A stretch of 64,000 nt of DNA from positions 186,001-250,000 of the forward strand of contig NZ_JACRUI010000003.1 of the NCBI RefSeq assembly GCF_014305095.1, given 5' to 3'. This stretch comes from Flavobacterium kayseriense (GTDB lineage: Bacteria > Bacteroidota > Bacteroidia > Flavobacteriales > Flavobacteriaceae). The stretch's first letter is position 1. Each line of letters begins with the position of its first letter. This document shows positions 43,752 to 53,082 of the stretch, piece after piece. A model generated the notes under the pieces. The model worked only from the letters and a program-made list of their open reading frames with translations. It was not told the DNA's origin and searched no databases. Both the position numbers and the translations under genes were made by a program.

Positions 43752-44276
43752 TTAGAATTGTAGCATAAAATCATCCTCACAAGTAGTGGTCGTTAAATCA
43801 TCGTTCCAAAGGATTTCTTTATTTGCAAAAGCACTGTCAATGGCTTTTGTAAGTTGATTAGCTAGTTTAAAATGTTTCTTTACATTCGGGCAATCTTGCG
43901 CTTTTTTGGCAGTTTTGATATCTCCGTTGAATAAAAATACTACTGATTCATTTGCTCGTAAACAATACAGCCGAATGTTATTTGCTTTTTTTATACCTAA
44001 TTCTGCATATTGAGGTTTTCTTTCTACTACTTTGGGAGGCAGTGCAGATGCGTCTGCAGTTTCTCCTTCGGGTCTAAACAAATGGGTTTGTGCACCGTAT
44101 TTATTTCCAATAATTTTGATCCACTCTAAAACATGATTTAATTTTTCTTTGTTTGCTACAGTGTGATATCCCATAAACTCCTCAAATAGCGAAATTGGAT
44201 TATCCCCTATACAAATAGAATAATAAGAAACCTTATCGTATTGTGCTATCGGTTTTATATGTGCAAAAGTATTCAC
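43752..44276 (-). CDS. Putative HigB/RelE-like toxin of the chaperone module
   Basis: 174 residues, longer than ordinary HigB toxins (about 90-110). The middle and end (IKKANNIRLYCLRANESVVF, then LFNGDIKTAKKAQDCPNVKKHF) follow the RelE/HigB pattern of an Arg-rich strand, a hydrophobic strand ending in a glycine and a Lys-rich catalytic segment. First gene of the module. The toxin function is inferred from position and this partial pattern. Confidence 0.55.
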   Translation of the reverse strand: MNTFAHIKPIAQYDKVSYYSICIGDNPISLFEEFMGYHTVANKEKLNHVLEWIKIIGNKYGAQTHLFRPEGETADASALPPKVVERKPQYAELGIKKANNIRLYCLRANESVVFLFNGDIKTAKKAQDCPNVKKHFKLANQLTKAIDSAFANKEILWNDDLTTTTCEDDFMLQF

Positions 44277-44352
44277 TTATAAGTAGTTTTCCAAATTATT
44301 ATTCACTTTTAAGTTAATATTAATATTAACTTATTTCACTATTAATTTTCTG

Positions 44353-44412
44353 TTACTGTAACACCTCTCTCAAAACCTGTTGTAACTCTTTTTTGGTAGT
44401 TTTAATTAGATT
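44353..44412 (-). pseudogene. Fragment of an hsdS 3' end
   Basis: The minus strand encodes KKELQQVLREVLQ-stop (stop at 44353-44355). This matches the LLQQVLREALQGEKKK C-terminus of the intact hsdS at 45696, with about 27 of 31 bases identical around ACAGGTTTTGAGAGAGG. It lies just downstream of the DUF6161 gene, so a copy of the hsdS tail flanks that gene on both sides. Confidence 0.7.
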
Positions 44413-44415
44413 GCT

Positions 44416-45681
44416 TTATCGTCCTCCCGCAAACTTCTCAATTATACTTGTGGGCATCGTGGGTGATGAATCATCTTTTAATAATCCTGTATCAGCACGA
44501 CTAAAAAGAGATTGCAAAATCAACTGTCGTTCTTCGGGCTCTATTGTTGTGTCTTTTTTTAATGCTAAATAAAAATGAGTTAATTGTTCTCTTTCTTCTG
44601 CATCTCTTGATAAATGAAAAGAACTAAAAGTCATTTTAGATAATATTTTTATGGTGAAAGCTAAAAGTGAAACAATTGTAATCAAAATAATTGACCATTT
44701 GATTCCTTTTATTCTGTCATTAAAAGCAGTTTCGTAGAAATCAGTACCTAATGTCATCAATAGAATAAATAATAGAATTGCTGCAATAACTGACGTTTTA
44801 ATTAGCCAATTTAAATATTTATCGCCTTCCGATTTTAATAATATAGCACGATCTTTCCAGTATTTAGCAGGCGCTTCTAAACGAAGTTTTTCTCTATATA
44901 AGTCTTCGTTGTTCTTTATTGAATCACTTGAATTTTTAAAAAAGCTATCAAAACCTACTTGAACAGTGGTAAACCAATCATCAAAATTTTTGTTTTTTTC
45001 TTGTTTCAGGGCATCAACTGTTTCAAAATGACTAGTTAAGTTTTCTTTTGCATCAGAGAGATTTCCGTTCAATTGTTTCTCTGCTTCAACAATATAGTTG
45101 TTGTACTTTTCTCTTATCTGACGTAAACTTATCTTTTCATTATTTCTTCTCTGTAAGATTTCAGATTCATTTTGGTTTTTAAATTCATAAGCAAATAATA
45201 CACCTGTAAAGTATCCTATTCCTTTATTAAAGTTAATAGTAACACCAGTAATAAAATCTATAGCTCCTTGTGTATGATTTATATTTTTGGTGTTTACTTT
45301 CAACAGAAAATCAGTTTCTGGAGAATCAATTAAAAAAACATAATATTCATTTTGAAATCTTGGATTTTGAATCACACTTATTAATTGACTCCATTGATAA
45401 TCAAATTGACTTACGTTGTTTTCTTTGAAATACTCTATTAAACCAGTTATTCTTGATTTAAGAGTTTCAAAGTGTCTTTTTGAATGTGCTAAATACTCCG
45501 GAATGTTTTCAATATGATTCCAACCAATAACTTGATCGTAAATAAACTTATAAATGGATTGAATTCCGTCTAATTCAAGTTTCGATTCTAAATGTGGATA
45601 ATTTAAAACGATCTTTAAATTATTCAATTTATCCTTAATCGGACTATCGTTTATTAATTTTCTAAAATTCGTAATATCCAT
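44416..45681 (-). CDS. DUF6161-like membrane protein in the restriction operon
   Basis: 421 residues. A long helical, probably coiled-coil region (about 165-290) precedes two membrane helices (KTSVIAAILLFILLMTLG and IKWSIILITIVSLLAFTI) and a cytoplasmic tail REQLTHFYLALKKDTTIEPE. I recall this C-terminal pattern as DUF6161. It follows hsdS with a 14-base gap, in the same transcription unit, and is bracketed by hsdS-tail sequence. Possibly a defence accessory protein anchored to the membrane; function unknown. Confidence 0.6.
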   Translation of the reverse strand: MDITNFRKLINDSPIKDKLNNLKIVLNYPHLESKLELDGIQSIYKFIYDQVIGWNHIENIPEYLAHSKRHFETLKSRITGLIEYFKENNVSQFDYQWSQLISVIQNPRFQNEYYVFLIDSPETDFLLKVNTKNINHTQGAIDFITGVTINFNKGIGYFTGVLFAYEFKNQNESEILQRRNNEKISLRQIREKYNNYIVEAEKQLNGNLSDAKENLTSHFETVDALKQEKNKNFDDWFTTVQVGFDSFFKNSSDSIKNNEDLYREKLRLEAPAKYWKDRAILLKSEGDKYLNWLIKTSVIAAILLFILLMTLGTDFYETAFNDRIKGIKWSIILITIVSLLAFTIKILSKMTFSSFHLSRDAEEREQLTHFYLALKKDTTIEPEERQLILQSLFSRADTGLLKDDSSPTMPTSIIEKFAGGR

Positions 45682-45695
45682 ATTTAGTACTTTTA

Positions 45696-47036
45696 TTATT
45701 TCTTCTTTTCTCCCTGCAACGCCTCTCTCAAAACCTGTTGCAACAACATTTCATTATATCCTTGACTTTCCTTAATGCTTTGCTCTAAACCATCACAAAA
45801 AGCCATTAATTCTTCTAGCTTGGATACGATTTGTTCTTGTTCGTGGAGTGGTGGGAGTGGGATAATAAATTGTTCTAAATTATATTTTGGCAACCCTTCC
45901 CTTCCTGCACCAGTCGTTGAACTAAATATTAACTTTTGAAAATAAGGAGACAATACAAGTTTGTGTAAAAATATATTATCTGACAATAAAGGTCTTATTA
46001 TACAAACGTGTTGACTAACGTTTCCTTCTTCAAAATCAGTAGGCACTAAAGCACATCTACCCATCGAACCACCAGTTATATTCAATAAAATATCATCAGC
46101 TAACACAATTGTTCCATTCATTTGTTTTTGAACTTCATCAGAAACAAATTTTATATCATTATAGACTAAACCGTTGTCATGGATATTTTGTGATCGAAAA
46201 AAAGGTTTTCCTTTTTCTGCATAGTTACTTCCTTTTGGAGTACTTCCAGAACCTACTTTAGTACAAATTTCCCCCAATTTACACCAAGCCCAATGTTCTG
46301 GAATTTCAAAAGGAATTTCTTCTGCGGAAATAGCTGGTAACGGTTTTTCTTTTTTGAGTTTTTTCTCGGCAATGAGTTGTGCTTTTTCGGCTTTTATTTT
46401 TGCTAGAAGTTGTTGCCCTGTTTGTTGCGTTTCGACTCCGCTTGACCTGACAGCCGTAGCTAACTTTCCTTGCATCGCTTCACGCAAAAAGGATTGACGT
46501 AATTGTTTGATTAGATCTAGTTGATGGGTGAGTTCTGATGTTAACACGCCAGAAGAAATCTTTTGAAGTTTTATCTTTTCAATTTGAATCAATTGCTCTT
46601 CAACTGTAGGTAGCATTATTTCATAATTCAAAAAGAAAGATTCGTTCAAGTATTTTCTATGAGTTATACCTGCACTAGCTCTTTCACATAAATCATAAAA
46701 ATCTGGGGAATTGGTAAATTGATTAAACCATTCAATATTCAGTTTGCTGAAATCTACGTTATAAGCCCAAAAATTCCCTGTAATTATTGCATTATCAACT
46801 TCATTTGGAGCAATACCAAATGCCCCATACCGAGCATCAATTTTGGAAACAATAAACTGTCCAGCTTTAAGAATAAATTGTTTTTTTGTACCAATTTTCA
46901 AACCAATTGCAGTGTCTCTTAACGAAACACCATTGTGATTAATTCTAATTGTTACACGATTATATTCTTCATTATCTATAATGTCTACGGGAAATTTACT
47001 TCTTTTTAAAAAATCACCAATTTTAGTTAACTTCAT
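45696..47036 (-). CDS. hsdS: Type I restriction-modification specificity subunit
   Basis: 446 residues with two target-recognition domains: about 1-150 (degenerate start, ending ERASAGITHRKYLNESFF) and about 235-400 (HWAWCKLGEICTKVGSGSTPKGSNY ... LPPLHEQEQIV). Each is followed by a conserved helix (IQIEKIKLQ..., VSKLEELMAF). This defines a bipartite DNA target. The start overlaps the stop of hsdM by 4 bases, so translation is coupled. The N-terminal domain begins abruptly at the first strand, so the usual leading segment may be shorter than in relatives. Confidence 0.92.
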   Translation of the reverse strand: MKLTKIGDFLKRSKFPVDIIDNEEYNRVTIRINHNGVSLRDTAIGLKIGTKKQFILKAGQFIVSKIDARYGAFGIAPNEVDNAIITGNFWAYNVDFSKLNIEWFNQFTNSPDFYDLCERASAGITHRKYLNESFFLNYEIMLPTVEEQLIQIEKIKLQKISSGVLTSELTHQLDLIKQLRQSFLREAMQGKLATAVRSSGVETQQTGQQLLAKIKAEKAQLIAEKKLKKEKPLPAISAEEIPFEIPEHWAWCKLGEICTKVGSGSTPKGSNYAEKGKPFFRSQNIHDNGLVYNDIKFVSDEVQKQMNGTIVLADDILLNITGGSMGRCALVPTDFEEGNVSQHVCIIRPLLSDNIFLHKLVLSPYFQKLIFSSTTGAGREGLPKYNLEQFIIPLPPLHEQEQIVSKLEELMAFCDGLEQSIKESQGYNEMLLQQVLREALQGEKKK

Positions 47037-48469
47037 TTTATCGCTTTTTTTAATTGGTTCAATAAAGTATTGCTTTTATCAAAGGAGTTATGCAATAAAT
47101 CCATCAGTTCACTGCTGTTGTATTCGTGGGCTTCCTCTGCTTTGGTTGGGTTTTTTATATCAAGGTCGTAGTTGCGGTCTATGATGGTTTGTATATCTAC
47201 TTTCCAAGCAATATCAGATTCCTTGCGGTCTTTCCACCATGTTTTTATAGGGTCAAATTCCTTGGCTTGAATGGGTCTGGTTTTGTTGTAGGCTTTTTGT
47301 CCTTCTGGTAATTTGTGTTCGTAATACCACACTTCTTTAGTAGGCGTGCCTTTGGTAAAAAATAATAAATTGGTCGCTACCGTGGCATACGGCTGGAACA
47401 CGGAGTTAGGCAAGCGTATAATGGTGTGCAGGTTGCAATCTTCTAAGAGTTTTTGACGCACGCGTTGTTTTACACCATCGCCCGTGAGCGAACCGTCAGG
47501 CAATACAATACCAGCACGACCTTTGTCTTTTAATAAATGGATCATTAAAATCAAGAACAAGTCGGCACTTTCTTTGGTTCTAAAGTTTTGCGGGAAGTTG
47601 GTTTCGTTACCATTAGCCACAATTCCGCCAAAAGGCGGGTTGGCCAAAATAGCATGTACACGATCTTTTTCGGTATAACTGCTTAAGGGTTGGTCTAATG
47701 AATCGCGATAGGTAATATTAGGCACTTCAATATCATGTAGAATCAAATTGGTAGTAGCCAATAAATAGGGCAACGGTTTGTATTCCCAACCAATTATATT
47801 TTTGGCAATGCTTTGGCGTTCTTCAATGCTGTTGGCTTGTTGTTTTAAATGTTCGATAGCAGTAGTCAAGTAACCACCCGTTCCACAAGAAGGATCTAAT
47901 ATTTTTTCGCCCAGTTGTGGGTTGATCATATTAGTAATAAACGATGTAATGGCACGAGGGGTATAGAACTCTCCACTATTTCCTGCACTTTGCAAGCCTT
48001 TCAGGATGCTTTCGTACAATTCACCAAAAGCCTGACGGTCTTTGGCAATGTTAAAGTCCATTTCGTTCAGCTTGTTCAACACCTTACGAATGTTGATACC
48101 GCTTTTCATGTAATTGTTGTTTCCTTCAAAAACCTCACGTACGATAAGCGCGCGACGGTTGCCTGTGCTCACATCAATGTTACGCAAGGCAGGAAACAAT
48201 TGGCGATCTACAAACTCCAGTAGTTCATCGCCTGTCATTCCTTCATCATCACCCGCCCAATTGTCTTTTTGGTTTACCCAATGAAACAAATCAGGAATAG
48301 GAGATACATAATTATCGTCGAGTAATTCTAGTTCTTTGTCTTTATCGGAGAATATTTTAAGGAAAAGCATCCAACCAAGTTGTTCTATTCGTTGTGCATC
48401 ACCGTTTAGACCATTGTCTTGACGCATGATGTTTTGTATGCTTTTGAGTATGCTTGATATGTTTGACAT
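47033..48469 (-). CDS. hsdM: Type I restriction-modification methyltransferase subunit
   Basis: 478 residues. The helical N-terminal domain (about 1-140) is followed by the N6-adenine methyltransferase fold: motif I DPSCGTGGY (192-200) for S-adenosylmethionine and catalytic motif IV NPPF (277-280) in ILANPPFGG. A C-terminal helix typical of HsdM packs against HsdS. It methylates adenine in both half-sites to protect self DNA. Confidence 0.96.
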   Translation of the reverse strand: MSNISSILKSIQNIMRQDNGLNGDAQRIEQLGWMLFLKIFSDKDKELELLDDNYVSPIPDLFHWVNQKDNWAGDDEGMTGDELLEFVDRQLFPALRNIDVSTGNRRALIVREVFEGNNNYMKSGINIRKVLNKLNEMDFNIAKDRQAFGELYESILKGLQSAGNSGEFYTPRAITSFITNMINPQLGEKILDPSCGTGGYLTTAIEHLKQQANSIEERQSIAKNIIGWEYKPLPYLLATTNLILHDIEVPNITYRDSLDQPLSSYTEKDRVHAILANPPFGGIVANGNETNFPQNFRTKESADLFLILMIHLLKDKGRAGIVLPDGSLTGDGVKQRVRQKLLEDCNLHTIIRLPNSVFQPYATVATNLLFFTKGTPTKEVWYYEHKLPEGQKAYNKTRPIQAKEFDPIKTWWKDRKESDIAWKVDIQTIIDRNYDLDIKNPTKAEEAHEYNSSELMDLLHNSFDKSNTLLNQLKKAIK

Positions 48470-48478
48470 TATGTTTGT

Positions 48479-49534
48479 TTATTTTTTTATTTGAATTAAA
48501 AGATTGTAGATTTCTCTCGATAATTCTTCTTGATTTATTTCGTAAAAATTGATGTTTCTATTTAATAATTCGTAACCTCTTATCGATTTAGGGAATTTAT
48601 TATTTTTAATCAAATCCAGTTGATTTAAATTATCATAAGTATCAATATTTTTTCTCACGAAAAGGTCCACGTTTACTGATTGATACTGTATCGTTACATC
48701 AACCGAAATAGTAATAACGTCAAAACTGAAATCAAAAACAATGGTGTTTTTTTCATATATCCACTTTTCAACATTTGGTAGTTCAAGGTTGATGCTATCG
48801 CTTATCTGACCCACCAATATTTTTAATTGAGTATCTAAAATATTTTTTTGTTGATTGATTGCAACAATAGCATCGTCATTACTGATGATAAAATCAAACA
48901 TTTCTTTATTAGTATCTTCCATTTTATAGTGGTTTTCGATTGTTTTAATGAAGTCTAAGAGGTAAGTAACATATTGATTATTTGCATTGACGGCATAACT
49001 TCCTAAATTTTGTTTTAATCTCTTAAAAAATGCTTCATAAGTAATACTTACAAAGGATCCCGTAGTGACTTCTTTTTTGATAGATAATACTATGAAAATC
49101 TTATTGTTACATTGTGAGAAATTGCTAACTATAGTTTGTTCATAGATTCCTAAGTCATTGTTTAACCAATGAAAGATTTTGTTTTCTATGGCAACAACTA
49201 CATCTTCTCCTTCAATTACCAAATCTATTCTTTTATTATCTAGAGTGCAATATTCCCTATGACAATTTTTGGTAACAATCGGTGGGTAATTCTCGAATTG
49301 AAAAGAGGTACACTCTAATAATGATTTTAAAACTAAATCGTTTAATTTATGTGATTGTGTAGTATCAAAATAGAAGTTTAAAATGTTGCTGCACACATTC
49401 TCAAAATGCGGATATCTTGAAATCTCCATAAATGTGGGTAATCTTTCCTCTATCTTATGAATTCTATTGAAATCAGAAATTAATTTTACAAACGGGGTAG
49501 TATCGCTCATTATTTTATTTTTGTTAATGTCCAC
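48479..49534 (-). CDS. PD-(D/E)XK-nuclease-superfamily protein inside the restriction operon
   Basis: 351 residues. A likely nuclease core lies at about 95-150: CTLDNKRIDLVIEGEDVVVAIENKIFHW gives the D-x(n)-ExK pattern (Asp in RIDLVI, then EN-K), followed by the beta-strand NKIFIVLSIKK. Helical N- and C-terminal parts suggest a PD-(D/E)XK protein of the DUF4268/PDDEXK_1 type. An alternative start nine codons in (MSDTTPF) would remove the 11-base overlap with the upstream gene. Set between hsdR and hsdM, it is an added defence component. Confidence 0.65.
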   Translation of the reverse strand: MDINKNKIMSDTTPFVKLISDFNRIHKIEERLPTFMEISRYPHFENVCSNILNFYFDTTQSHKLNDLVLKSLLECTSFQFENYPPIVTKNCHREYCTLDNKRIDLVIEGEDVVVAIENKIFHWLNNDLGIYEQTIVSNFSQCNNKIFIVLSIKKEVTTGSFVSITYEAFFKRLKQNLGSYAVNANNQYVTYLLDFIKTIENHYKMEDTNKEMFDFIISNDDAIVAINQQKNILDTQLKILVGQISDSINLELPNVEKWIYEKNTIVFDFSFDVITISVDVTIQYQSVNVDLFVRKNIDTYDNLNQLDLIKNNKFPKSIRGYELLNRNINFYEINQEELSREIYNLLIQIKK

Positions 49535-50078
49535 TTCGACCTAAAAATGGTTGGTGTTCTAGGTGTAAGGCCGTTTCTAAAAGTTCTAATAAATCATTTG
49601 TATTGTGATTCTTTGCAGTGTTAAAGTCAACTTGCGTGTAATATAAATCAATTTTCATTGTTTTTAGTTTATCGGTCCAACTCGAAAATTGTAAAGAATA
49701 AGTTGAATGAGAATAACCTCCCAAATGCTGCTTAAGTCTTGTTTTGAAATTACCAGTTGACTTACCCAAGTATAATATGTTTTTTCCCTGAGGTGTATTT
49801 ACCTTGGGTAATTTAGGGTTGCTTTTATCTGCCTTTAGTATTGATATCGCAGAACATAATTCGGCTCCATTTTTAACATCTCCCCAATCCCTTATAACAA
49901 ATAAATAAAGAACATTTTTTAATTCGAATACAGATAAATCAGTAGTATTAATTTCTTTAAGATTAATTTCTTGTTTTTTAAACTCTAAGTTTTGCTCGCC
50001 TAAAAGTGTAATTATATCTAGCTGCTCTATAGTTTTTTTTCTATAATTAACTATGTTGTTTTTTAAATCGATTGTCAT
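49524..50078 (-). CDS. GIY-YIG-like nuclease-domain protein inside the restriction operon
   Basis: 184 residues. The second half reads like a GIY-YIG fold: ILYLGKSTGNFKTRLKQHLGG (about 98-118; the YIG position is YLG and the Arg is conserved), and DLLELLETALHLEHQPFLGRSGH with the catalytic Glu. The first tyrosine strand is VLYLFVIRDW. The N-terminal 50 residues are unassigned. Its position between hsdR and hsdM, with overlapping frames, indicates cotranslation with the neighbouring nuclease-like protein. Confidence 0.6.
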   Translation of the reverse strand: MTIDLKNNIVNYRKKTIEQLDIITLLGEQNLEFKKQEINLKEINTTDLSVFELKNVLYLFVIRDWGDVKNGAELCSAISILKADKSNPKLPKVNTPQGKNILYLGKSTGNFKTRLKQHLGGYSHSTYSLQFSSWTDKLKTMKIDLYYTQVDFNTAKNHNTNDLLELLETALHLEHQPFLGRSGH

Positions 50079-50080
50079 AG

Positions 50081-50506
50081 TTAATTATTGTTTTTACTAT
50101 TTCTTTTTAAAGCATTTTTTATTTTACCGCACTGTTCTTCATCAAAACGATTCATTAGATCAAATGGATCAGTTTCTACTGATGTCCATTTCCCCTTGTA
50201 ATATTTAAAAGAATAGGTGAAAGCGTCGTAAAAATTGGGTCTGTTATTAATAACAATTTCTAATTGGTCTTTTGGTTTAAATTCAATTGGCATATCAAAT
50301 GCATCCGGTTCATTTAATCGTTTTAGTAAAACGGCTTGATTCTCAACAAAATTCAAATCCGACATAGATGTTGGCATCATTGGTAAACCCATACAAATCT
50401 CCCTTTTTTCATTTGCGTAGCGATGCAATATCCAATAATGTTTTAGCTTTTCAACAGTGTCATTTGCACAACTACAAAATTGTATTTTATTTGATATTAT
50501 GCACAT
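50081..50506 (-). CDS. Hypothetical protein in the restriction operon
   Basis: 141 residues. The Cys-rich N-terminus (FCSCANDTVEKLKHYWILHR) is followed by a mostly beta segment (LLKRLNEPDAFDMPIEF... YSFKYYKGKWTSVETDPFDLM). No recognised domain. It fits with 2-base gaps between hsdR and the GIY-YIG-like gene, so it is part of the same transcript. Confidence 0.6.
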   Translation of the reverse strand: MCIISNKIQFCSCANDTVEKLKHYWILHRYANEKREICMGLPMMPTSMSDLNFVENQAVLLKRLNEPDAFDMPIEFKPKDQLEIVINNRPNFYDAFTYSFKYYKGKWTSVETDPFDLMNRFDEEQCGKIKNALKRNSKNNN

Positions 50507-50508
50507 AA

Positions 50509-52962
50509 TTAAGCCTGTTTGTATAATTCGTTTTCTAATTCTTTGATTGCTTCTAGGTACTTTGTTCTATTCCCAAATATACCATTCACAATTTCAGAAA
50601 TAGAACCAAAAGTATCAAAAGGTTTTACCCTCAACACATCCATACTTTCAATGTTTTCTATCCCTTCATCGGCATATTTATCTAACAATGTTTCCAGCAC
50701 TTTTCTGGCTTGGTCGCCGTATTTGGTAAAATAATTACGTTTCTTCACATTTTCTGCTCTGTCTTTTCGAGATAATGGCGGTTGATCATACGCCACATGA
50801 CAAATCAAATCAAACAAATCTACAGGCTTGTCTACGGCTGCATAAAGTGCTTCGACCATAACGCCTTGTTCTTCTAATTCTTTGATAATCGCTTCTTTTT
50901 TATCGGCTTTATTCCAAGTGATTAAGAAATCATCCAGTGAAGCGTACTTGCCATTTATAATTCCTTTTGTATGGTCTTGCAGGCTAATTGTGATTGGTTT
51001 TCCGTTTGAATCAAAAAACAATTCTCTGCTTATTAATACCGAAACATCTACACCGTTGATGTACTGCTTAGGTCTCTTTTTGTATTCGGGATTAGGTTCG
51101 TTTACAGGTGTTCTAATTTCAGGTTTTTCAATTACAATTTCTTCTCCTGTTACAACGTCAATTATTGGAGTTTCCTCTTTATATTCTTCATCGATTATCG
51201 TTGTTAAATCGGTTTCTTCGGTTATTGGTTTCACACGTAAAGGATCACCATCAAACGCTGGGTCGGCAAAATTATCAGTTGCGTTTCTAAAATCCAAAAT
51301 GGTAAAATAGAGTTTGTCAAACTCTTCATTTATTCTCGTTCCTCGTCCTACAATTTGCTTGAACTTGGTCATGGAATTTATATTAGCGTCTAATACAATT
51401 AATTTGCAAGTCTGTGCATCAACTCCAGTAGTCATTAACTCAGAAGTAGTAGCAATAACGGGGTATTTTTCTTCGGGATTGATAAAGTTGTCTAATTCCC
51501 GTTTTCCTTCGTCATTATCACCTGTAATTTGCATTACGTATTTGTGATTTTCAGAAACCAAGTCGGCATTGTGTTTAGCAATTGCATTTCGCATTCTTTC
51601 AGCATGATCAATATCCACACAAAAAATGATGGTTTTGGCATAGCGATCTAGTCCTTTGAGGTATTCGGTTACTTTTTGAGCAATAATATCTGTACGCTCG
51701 TCGATAACTAATTTTTTATCAAAATCTTTACGATTGTAGATGCGATCTTCAATTTCGTTTCCTTCCTTATCGGTTTTGCCTTGTTGCGGTCTGTAGCCTT
51801 CTGTATCTACGTTTAGCGCCACACGAATTACTTTGTATGGTGCCAAAAATCCATCATCTATTCCTTGTTTTAAAGAATAGGTATAAACAGGCTCTCCAAA
51901 ATATTCGGTATTGCTAGTTTCCTTAGTCTCTCTTGGTGTTGCCGTCAAACCAATATGAGTTGCTTGATTGAAATAGGTTAAGATTTCTCTCCAAGCACTA
52001 TCCTCATTGGCGCTTCCACGGTGGCACTCGTCAATGATAATTAGGTCAAAAAAGTCAGGAGAAAAATCTTTGTAGGCGTCTTCAATCCCTGGTTCGTTAT
52101 TGGTTAAGCCTTGATATAATCCTAGGAATACTTCATATGCCTTGTCAGCAGTATCAATTCCTCTTTTTTTAGTACTTACCAGTTCGTCTTTTCCTTGTCC
52201 ATTAGTAGTGACCTTCTTTTTTATAATGGTCATTTTATCTCTAAAATGCTTGAAATCTCCTTTACGAGTTTGATCCACAAGTGCTGTTCTATCTGCTAGA
52301 AAAAGAATCCTTTTTTTAGTTCTCGATTTCCACAAACGATAAATGATTTGAAAAGCCGTATATGTTTTACCTGTACCCGTTGCCATCACAAGAATGATTC
52401 TGTTTTGTCCATTAGAAATGGCTTCAACGGTTCTGTTTACAGCAATTTGCTGATAGTAACGAGGTTTTCGACCTGAACCATCAGAAAAGTATTTTTGTAG
52501 AGCTACTTTTTCGCCAGTAGGCGTAGCAATATTTTTATATTTTTTATATTTCTCCCATAAAGCTTCAGGGGACGGAAATTCATCTAGGGCAAGTTCTGTT
52601 TCAATAGTAGCATCATTTACGGTTCTATCGTGAAATAAAAAACCGTCTCCATTGCTACTAAAAACGCAAGGAATATCTAATGTTGTTGCATAACCTAATG
52701 CTTGTTGAATACCAGATCGAATAGAATGTTTATTGTCTTTGGCTTCAATTACTGCAACAGGATTGTCTTGATAATAAAGAATATAATCAGCTCGTTTACG
52801 ATCTCCTCTAGCAGTAAGTTTCCCTCTTACATAGATTTTACCATCGGTAAAGAAGACCTCCTCTAGGACTTGCTTGTCAATATCCCAACCTGCATTTTTT
52901 AAAGCAGGGGTAATAAATTTGGTACAGATGTCTCGTTCAGAGAGTGATTTTTTATTGATCAT
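50509..52962 (-). CDS. hsdR: Type I restriction enzyme, endonuclease/translocase subunit
   Basis: 817 residues, short for HsdR and close to the EcoEI type. The N-terminal nuclease domain shows Asp59 (RADYIL) and Glu73-x-Lys75 (VIEAK), the PD-(D/E)XK triad. The translocase has Walker A MATGTGKT (193-200) and DECH (311-314), LTATP for motif III and VGRGTRINEEFD for motif VI. It cleaves and translocates unmethylated DNA in complex with HsdM and HsdS. It is first in its operon; three non-standard genes separate it from hsdM. Confidence 0.95.
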   Translation of the reverse strand: MINKKSLSERDICTKFITPALKNAGWDIDKQVLEEVFFTDGKIYVRGKLTARGDRKRADYILYYQDNPVAVIEAKDNKHSIRSGIQQALGYATTLDIPCVFSSNGDGFLFHDRTVNDATIETELALDEFPSPEALWEKYKKYKNIATPTGEKVALQKYFSDGSGRKPRYYQQIAVNRTVEAISNGQNRIILVMATGTGKTYTAFQIIYRLWKSRTKKRILFLADRTALVDQTRKGDFKHFRDKMTIIKKKVTTNGQGKDELVSTKKRGIDTADKAYEVFLGLYQGLTNNEPGIEDAYKDFSPDFFDLIIIDECHRGSANEDSAWREILTYFNQATHIGLTATPRETKETSNTEYFGEPVYTYSLKQGIDDGFLAPYKVIRVALNVDTEGYRPQQGKTDKEGNEIEDRIYNRKDFDKKLVIDERTDIIAQKVTEYLKGLDRYAKTIIFCVDIDHAERMRNAIAKHNADLVSENHKYVMQITGDNDEGKRELDNFINPEEKYPVIATTSELMTTGVDAQTCKLIVLDANINSMTKFKQIVGRGTRINEEFDKLYFTILDFRNATDNFADPAFDGDPLRVKPITEETDLTTIIDEEYKEETPIIDVVTGEEIVIEKPEIRTPVNEPNPEYKKRPKQYINGVDVSVLISRELFFDSNGKPITISLQDHTKGIINGKYASLDDFLITWNKADKKEAIIKELEEQGVMVEALYAAVDKPVDLFDLICHVAYDQPPLSRKDRAENVKKRNYFTKYGDQARKVLETLLDKYADEGIENIESMDVLRVKPFDTFGSISEIVNGIFGNRTKYLEAIKELENELYKQA

Positions 52963-53082
52963 AGCTGTAAAACTAAGCGTTATTTTTTGCTAAGATAAAT
53001 AAAAAGGAAAGTAAAATAGTACGGAAAACCGTAACAGATCTAAAAAAAAACTTTAGGTCTAAAGATAATTATAACCTAAATA

